64,000 nucleotides of DNA from Pisaster brevispinus (taxonomy: Eukaryota > Echinodermata > Asteroidea > Forcipulatida > Asteriidae). Of the stretch, positions 27,401 through 36,400 are shown piece by piece (the stretch's first letter is position 1; every line of letters starts with the position of its first letter). The translations under genes were made by a program, and so were the position numbers. The DNA lies in contig JAMKCF010000011.1 of NCBI GenBank assembly GCA_023634235.1, positions 3,552,001 to 3,616,000 on the forward strand, written 5' to 3'. Under the pieces are notes generated by a model. The model worked only from the letters and a program-made list of their open reading frames with translations. It was not told the origin of the DNA and ran no database searches.

Positions 27401-30400
27401 GATTGTGAACCGGGCTTTTGGGTTTCTTTTAACACCAAAGCTGTCATACCTTGAGGTCGAAAAAATTATAACCTGCAATTCAAAACCTTATTTTTTGTTC
27501 TTATTGTGAGAGGACTGTCCCTATTTGGGGAGGTGGGCCTTCAGCCGAACAAGACACACAGGTTCGAATGGTTCTCTCTGCTTGTATCCGGGGTGGTGTC
27601 CGGGTTTTATTCCTCTGTAAACACCTGCATCAACTGTTGAGAGTTGTGCAGGCGGTCAATAAAATACATACATTTTAATTTAATACAATGCAAGTGGATT
27701 TCCTTAATCAATAAAAATTAAATGAAGGCAGCTCCTAAATATTGTGTCTCTAATTATCAAATAGTTATTGTCTCGATTAAAGTAAATACATGAATGCGTG
27801 AGGATCGTGGAATAGCATGACACTGGGCAAGAAGGCATAAGTCAACTAACACACGGGGCCCACTAAACATCATCATCATCATTAACACAAGAAACTCACA
27901 AACCCATGCCTCCAAGTCCAATCCCACCAACTAAACCCGAAGTCAGCACCCACCCATGCAGGCATCCATTAAAAGTAATAATAATAACACATACTTTATT
28001 TCTGTACTCCATGTGACAACCATCCATACGGTCACACCAATATACACACAACCATAATACGTGCACAGTATAAAGGCATGATCACATGGCGGCTGCCCGT
28101 GACATTGACACATGAACGATACTAATCTATACGGGATACAAAACACCTTAATCCCCGACGGACTTCTACATTTCCAAAAGAAAATTACTCTTTATACCTT
28201 ATCAATGTTTATCAAAATTACACCTAGAATAATCACGAGACCGTAGCGGTTACTTTGAGCACCCTTTAAATAAGTAAATAAATATGGAATATATCAAAAA
28301 TGTGAGATTTAAAAGTGAGATAAGAATGGGTGTGTTTACCTGTTGAGAGTTGTGCAGGCGGTGAGGTGAAAAGGTCACGCTACCCTAAAGCCCGCGAAAC
28401 CAGTATGTTAAAACAATAGAACGTGTAGTGGATGTTCGAACACAAGCAGATTATTATTGAATGAAACTTTTAACATGAACTATTAAGGACAAACACATAA
28501 GGAAGTAAACAAACGTCTCGGGCCATCGCGCGAGGGCGCACGGACTTTATGTTGCAGCGCAACGACATCCTTACATTATGTTAATCCAGAAAAATATATG
28601 CTGAATTGATTTGTTATGGTTTTCTGGCAATTTTTGTGTGAAGTGGGCGTGGTATGCAGTGGTAGTACATCACTGGATTCTGAGGAATATGTACAAATAC
28701 AAAAAACAAACAGCAGCCTAGGGATTGCCCAAAAGGAAACTTAAATCACTATTTAAAAGAACAATCCCATAAAAAAGAAAAACACTAGGACAAACAGACA
28801 GATATCAAAAATACTTTGCAAAGGTTTCATACACTAAATAATTTGTCCTTTTGGGCAATCCCTAAGCTGCTGTTTGTTTTTTGCATTTGCACATATTCCT
28901 GTTTTTAGTAATTCTTGGTCTGATTGTTTTTCTAAGTCTTCTGTATATTGTACTGTAATGTTTTTTTAACGTTATATACAACAACAAAAAACTCCAACCC
29001 ACCACATCTCCCTCTCTCCTAAAAGAGAGAGTTTTATGTTCATGGTGTCTCCGCAAACCTCACTAGACAGTCAGAGAAAGGAAAACTTACAAAAGAAAGA
29101 GAAAGCACTAAGGAGAAGCAATGGCTGTGGGTTCCACTGTCAGGACAACCCTGAGTGGAACTTCTAATTGGATTTGTTTAAATCAACTGGTTTTTCATCC
29201 ATGTTTGATCAGTTTGGTTGAGGTTTTTGGTGTTTGGGTGTCTTTTTTCATCCGGTTTGGGTTTTTTACATGTAAACAAAGCATCTTTTCTCAGGGATTT
29301 TGGTGAAGGGATTTTTGGAAGTGGTTGCATCGTTTTGGTTTTGAATTTCTGTTTAATATGTGTACTTGAAACCGGTGCAATCAGGTAGGAAATGAACACC
29401 CAATCCACATGCAAGGCTTCTGTCCAAAGTGGGATTCGAACCAGGGGTCCACAGAGTTGATAAGGCAGGGTAAAAACCCACTGGGCCAGCCTGAGTGCCT
29501 ACCAGTCTTGCCATGTCGAGTTGTTTGCATTAAGTATAAATATTTATATTATTATGCGTATTTCAAAAGACATGTTGAATATACGGGTGTTCAACATGCT
29601 TTCCATTTTCATTCAGTGAAAGGTGTGTACGGCCGCACACTATTTATGAATGTGTTAGGCACAAGGGTACCAGCTTTGCTGATCTGAAGGTTGCTGTGGA
29701 AAAGCTTGATGTGAACCACTTTTAACTTAGCAACACTGCCTCTAGTCTGAGGAATATTGCTTGAAGTATTCACTTATCACCAAAGAAGTCAGGATTTTCT
29801 AACAAAACCTCCTTAAGCCTTCAAATTTTGTGAAAAGAAGTCAAAAGGCCGTGTCCGAAACGGCGACTTCGGCTACAGCTACAGCTAGATCAGCGCGCCT
29901 GCCAGTGTTGAAGAATAGGCAGACGCACGCGATCTAGCCGTAGCTGTAGCCGAAGTCGCCGTTTCGGACACGGCCAAACTTTCACCAGAGGGGATACAGG
30001 AAAAGACCCAACTGTGTCTAAAACGGTTTTTTTTGTATTTCTGGTGGCCTGAATTGTAACACCGGTGAGGTTCCCTGTCTAGAATAAGGGGGGCCCCTGG
30101 GCCCTGAAGTCTACATTTCAGGAATGTTCACATTTCGTCAAATCTCATTTCTTACATTCAAATCTAACTCCCTCATGGCTTATGTAGAGCAGTTCATGCC
30201 TGGACTTACCTAATCATGATGGCCTACGTTGGCCAGGTCTTGGCATTGAAGCCCTTCAAAGTTTCCCCATAGATTTCATGGTTTTTCAAGAAAGAACCTG
30301 TTACAAGTAAAATTGGTATGACCCAAAATTAATTTAGGCCAAGGTAGTTTGAATGCACGTCATCAAGGCAAACAGGAAAAAAACAGACCAAGAGTGAGAT

Positions 30401-33400
30401 ATTTATACTCAAGGTAAGAGTGAGATATTTATACTCAAGGTAATTATGTTGAATAAAAACAACAACAACATCAACAACAACTTGGTAATTACTGACTCCC
30501 GATCAGGTTGTTTACTTCAGAAGATTTTTTTCATTAAATACAAAGAAACCTCTAAGACTCAATAAGGTGTTTTTTCTGATTTATAATTCATGTGTAAGAT
30601 TAATTATCTGCCCTTAGTGAGGTTATAGCCCACCATGGGTTAGGCTGGCTGCTCTGCAGGCCTGGTAGGGTGTTCCTGTTTTGCTTGTAATTATTTGTTA
30701 ACTTAAAATTATTATTATTATTGTTTAATTGTATGTTAAAAAAGAAAGAAAACTCTCTTGTAGAATTATATATTTTGTTGCTGGGGGGGGGGGGCTACAA
30801 TCAGTTTTTAAGTTTTTAATAGTACTCAAAGTCAAAGTTATTTCTAGGTGATAGCAGTTTTTTTTTTCAACTAAATTTTAAATGTAAAACATAGTCAGTG
30901 GCTTCCCGTTGCAAACCTAGCAGAGTCCTTCTCGAAGGCTTTCTCATTTACCCTCTTGGTTGGTTAGCAGTTTGCAACAGCTTAGTCTATTTTCTCCGAT
31001 AAATTTTAAGCAGTTGACAGTTTGATGTTTCAGTTTAGTTAAATCAGTACTTTTTCCCTTTTTTCAAAAGCAAAATTATTTGGATAACATCACAGCAATA
31101 CTTTTCAGCAACCTGCTCAGAGAAGCTGTTGTTTTTTATTTGCATTTTTGTCTGTCTTCTCTTGGCACCAGAGATGCGATCCCTGATGTTGCTGGTCTTT
31201 TTTCCTTGTTATTATTTTCTTTTCAAGTATTTTTTTTTTATGCTAACAGTATGCGGTTACATTGACTAAGTATACTAACAATAGACTGCTGTGAAGCTGG
31301 AACATCAGAAATTTAATTATTTATAATTTAATACTGGCAGTCAGGTTTTTAAATGATTGATTTTGCTATGATTATAAAGCGTGCATCCATATTCTTGTTT
31401 TGAAAATTAGAAGTGAGCTGATCATTTTCGTCGGTCGTGCCACGAAATGACATGGCCCACCACAATCAAAACTCCATGTTTGGGGAAATCGCAGTTGAAG
31501 TTTCAAACATCGGTTTCCGAAACTGTTAACTATTTTTTAACAAAAGTTGTAATACTAAAATAAAGCTGACTTGTTCATTAGTACAGAACTGTCAATATAT
31601 GTTTTCAATTTTGCAACTGTTTTGATCCTAAACACATCTGCCACTTTGTGAAAACATGCATCGCTTCTTGAATACGCTAATCCTCAATACGTCAACAGTT
31701 ACGCCATTTCATGAAAATGCACTGTGCCAGCGCTACATGTTTTAATTAATAAAGTGATGTATCTTGCTATTTTACTTTGTGGAAACAAAGAATGGCAAAT
31801 CTAGTGATACGTCAGTCATGCTTTTTAGTGTAACTACAAAACTATTCCATGTTAGGTCCTGAAACTTGTTGAAACTTTTACAGTAATGAATATATCCATA
31901 ATTTGTTCAAAAATCGATTTGTAAAATTTTGTGATTTTTTAACCAATACGTCAGTTTGTGGTGGGACCGATGATTTGTTGCTTTGTAAACAGAGTTTCAG
32001 ACAAATGCTCTATCCCCCCCTCCCAACCATGTCAACTTTTTTTCTGGCAGGACATAGAAGGCGCTGACTCTGCAGTGCTTTGATGTGTTCATGCGTTTAC
32101 GTCTTTGAATAGTAAAGCTGAAATTAAATAATACTTTAATAATACTTTATAACACATAGCAGCACATTCATTGCATGCTGGTTTCCATATTATGCAAGCG
32201 CCTAATTCATCAAAATTTCTACAAATAACTTTTTTTTCTTCTTTTAAATTTAACCACTTGTTATAACTTCAACCTTGTTAGCAGTTCTATTTATCAAGTA
32301 ATAAACCACAAGGGAAACTTACCCAGTCAGTTTCCCTTGTGGGTTATTACTTGATATTTATTATTAAAAAGTCGCATTCCCTTAAGGTGATCCCGTGGCT
32401 GCTGCTTCCCAGGTAAACTTGGGTGCGATCCCTGGCTACACGGCAGCTAACGGTTGGTTGGCCTCTGACTGTCACCCCCGAACAAAGATATTGGCTAATA
32501 GGGAGACCGCCAACATAGGGCTGGATAGCTCAGTTGGTAGAGCGCCGGTACGTTAATCCGGAGGTTGTTGGTTCAAGTCCCGCTCCCAGTCAATTTTTCT
32601 TTGTTCAAACCCAAACAGCTCTATTTATGTTTTTTTGTTTACCCCGTCATGTGCGATTCTGTTTGTTTGTGTCCACGCAGGCGAACCCCACTGGCATCGT
32701 AGTTTCAACCCAACGAGGTCTCCTGGAGTTGGATATATCCCTCCTGCTCAACCCACAACAAACCTTCTGGATGGAAGAGGAAATTGACGAATACTCCACA
32801 CCTAGGAAGTATGAAATCTTTGTCAGGAAACTTGAAATGGTTGAAAAACGTCTGTAATATAATTTGTGAGAAGTTGCTGTGCTTGACTTTAGAGACTAGA
32901 GCCCAATTTTTATAAAGCCCAAGATAGCACAAAATTTTGCTTATCAGATAAAAAAAAAAGGTTTGCTTAAAAGAAATGGTTTACCAGCCAACTTACAATG
33001 CATCGTATATTGCTTGCGGTCGGTTCCCCTTTAAAACATTTTTTTACTGAGAATTTTTGTTAATTCAACAAAAAAATGTATCCCACAGCTTACAACCAAC
33101 CTGAAGTGAAGATTGCAGTTTGCAGGATAATGATGAAGTCTAAAATCTCAATCATGGAAATCCCACATTGATTTAATATGATTACATTGATTTCAGTCGT
33201 GGTAACACCGTGAGTCATCTGGAGAACGATTTCTTGATGGTGACGCCGGTGGAACGCACCATCCCAACACCTTCAATGATCACCACAGGGTTCTCCAATG
33301 AGTTGAATCTCTCCAATCAGACTGGACGTGGAACTAACATTGTAAGTACCTCCCCCCCCCCCCCCCCCCCACCCCGCAACACACACTCGCACAAGTGTAA

Positions 33401-36400
33401 ACACGCAAACAGGGGACCGCCTACGCCCTCATTTGTTTGTACTTTTTGGCAACAGCTCCCATTGGTTTGGTACACACTTTCCAAGTGGGGGCCTTCAGCC
33501 AAATCGGGGACCTTATTGTCCTCTTTTGTTACAGGTCCCCGGTTTGAATGTGTACACACATGTTCTAGTTTTAACACCCCTGTTCTTCCCTTTGCCCATT
33601 AACATTCTGCCATAGACTTTGTATACAAAATTCCTTGTGGAGCACCCCAGCCTCTCCCCTATTGGAAACCTCATATTTTTCCCTTTTTGTTTTGCCCCCA
33701 GTCTCCTCAAGGTACCGAATATGAAAACACACACACACACACACACAACTTAAGTATCAAATAAACCTTTCACTAATATCAATTCAAATGTTATCTAAAA
33801 CAACAATAAAAATGCATTGACTTGTGTTGGTGTGAGTGATTTATAGGCAGTGTGAGTCTCAATTCAAACATTGGGGCTCATTCAACTGCGCAAGTTTGTT
33901 TCCTTCATGCATTAAAGCAAGGAACTTCAGACCAAAGTGGTCCCCCAAAAAATGTTTGAATCCGTGCAAGACTTGCTTGGTCTAAATATAGAATTTTAAT
34001 TGGCTGACCTACAGCATGTATATTTCATCTTGTCTTTTGTTTTTCATGTGTAGATAATGAGTCGTCCTTTGTACCATATTCGAAGACTCGCTGCTCATCC
34101 GTCCCTGCCGTACTGTAAGTTTGATTTCCTTGAATTCCTCAAACAACAAAAGTGTTATTGAAATCGAGGTTACCGTTGAATTTTGTAAACAAGGTTGCCT
34201 GCTGTGAACCGCAAATGCCAAAGTATGCCCATGCCTGAATTGGTGGCTACAGCTACGGCTAGATCGCTGCGTCATCATGCGTTGAAGTACAGGACGTACT
34301 TAGGAACACCCTTAGCAACAGCCGTAGCTGTAGTTGCCAATTTGTCTACAGCCTTACTCTTTATATCTACTGTACTATCTACTAGTGCACTATTCATCTA
34401 AGGACATGGCACCTATAGCTTGATGATGTCACAGAAACTAATGAGTGCAGTAAGTTAGCCTTAGTCGGACCCAAACCTTGTGTTTTTATTGGGTGGGTAT
34501 TTTGTTTCACTCACTGTTAATTTGATTGTTGTCTTTTTCTCATCTTAAATACAGATCTGAGTGGGTCAAATGATGGCAGTGTCCACATGTGGGAATGGGG
34601 GCACACCCATAAGCTGTACGCCCATAGGTTCCCTGGACAGTACCCTAAAGTCACCCAGATGTACTTCAATGACCAAGGCAATAAGGTAAGAGAAGGCGGG
34701 AAGATTCAACTCGTGGTTCCATCCTTCTATGCATATCTAGTTTGCTAAAAAGCTGGCCATGAAAAAATGTCAGGCCATTTTCTGGCAGGGAACATACTCT
34801 TGTTCAAATAAGGTTTTACACTTTGTGGCGTACTTCCCGGCTAGAATGAAGTACAGATCTGACACTTCAGTCTTGTAAGGGCAAGGCAGTTTGGACATAG
34901 CAAAGGTCACCTTTATGAAAAAAAAAAGGTAAATTTCTGCTGAAACATTACAAGAAGCACCAACAGAGAACCTTGTACTGCCTTAATAGGCCAGGTTTAC
35001 GATACAAAATGAGAAGCAGCATTTCTGCTCATATAGAGTAAAAGCACTAAACCGTTGATCGTCTAGCCGTTGTTGTGGCGTGTTGGGGGTCGAGCGGTTA
35101 CGAGCACTGCACTCAAGCTCTGGTGTTTCTGGTCAGCAGAGTGTGGGTTCGAGTCTCAGTTGTGACCTCAAGCTGGCAAGACACTTTACCAGTATTGCTT
35201 TGTCCTTTGGATGGGATGTAAATCTGTAGGTCCCGAGTGTTTTGTGTTGCACATAAAAGAAGGGGCTTTCCCTGGTGCTACTGCCAGTGGCAAGTGCTGA
35301 ATGCGCTGCAACATGTGCTACACAAATTGGCCTCATAATAAAAGCAACTCAAACTCCTGTCTTAAAATTGTTCCATTTGTTCAAGCTCCTTGAGTACCTT
35401 ATTGGTAGATGTGCGCTATATAAGACTATATCTTATTGTTACATAAGACTATATATTATCATTATTTCAGACTATATACATGTATTGATGTTTGTTTTTC
35501 TTTCTTGACAGTTTGGAGTGGCGGATGACAGCGGTAAACTCTCCATGTGGCAAGTCGGCATGAATTCCCAAGCAGTCACCAAACCCTTCTGGGTACGTTG
35601 TCGACATTTCTGATGCTCTTGTGAAATCAGTGGGCATAGGCAGAGGTCATTCTCAGCAAACATGCATTTTTTATAAATTAGAAATTATGTTCAAAACTTT
35701 TAAAGGTAGGGTCATAGATTGGGGTTTTTTGTCAACTAAATGCTGATGTATTGGCAAAAAAAAAAGAAGAAAAAAAAGTTGCATGTAAAAGTTATCCGCT
35801 CGGCCACGACATGACACGTTTAGCGAGGTGCCAGCGGGTACCAACCGCATCTCTGGCCGCAGCACTCCGAACGGACACCGGCCTCAGCCCTCAGAAATCT
35901 GAGAAACGATTCATGCATGAGTCCTTTCTCAGATTCCAATTTTCGGGGGTGAAAATTTATCCAAACCATACTACTTCAAAGGGAATCCTTTCTCAAAAAT
36001 AGTTTGTACTATCAACACTCATTAATTGTTGGGAGTACTTACAATCTATGACTCTACCTTCAACTCGCGATGAAATGTTCCAATTACAATTCAACAATCC
36101 ACTAGTGTTGGTATGAAATTTATGTTAAGAGTTGTGGTGAGTCTGAAAAGAACTTGCTTGCCATCCAAAAAGGACCTGATGTTTCCACCCTAGCGATAAT
36201 GATCCGATGCAGCTCAAAGCCTTCCACTGCTCTCCTCATTATCTTGTATAACATGGATTCCCCAGCTAATGAGTTTCATTTTGTTGTACGTTTTCAGAGC
36301 AAACAATGCCACAGCAAGACAGTGTATGATTTCAACTTCTTAGGTTCCTCAAGCTTCCTAGCAACGGCGGGCCTCTCGTCAGATAACAGGAACATCTGTT

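Larger units (their letters stand above)
25243..32292. other. Remainder of the large DMXL intron 20
   Basis: No further DMXL exon or other gene seen. It contains several transposon remnants listed separately; stretches such as 25500-26290, 27450-28680 and 30450-32290 hold no repeat I could delimit. Confidence 0.6.

Noticed and set aside
31400..31995. A MITE with 'gtggtggg' ends
   Set aside because: gcccaccac near 31456 and gtggtgggacc near 31959 are inverted, but the match is too short to call an element.
32519..32592. A functional tRNA gene (tRNA-Asn-like, GTT at the anticodon position)
   Set aside because: A and B boxes are good, but the acceptor stem does not pair fully, there is no clear T-run terminator directly after it, and the same core recurs in at least six other SINE copies here.
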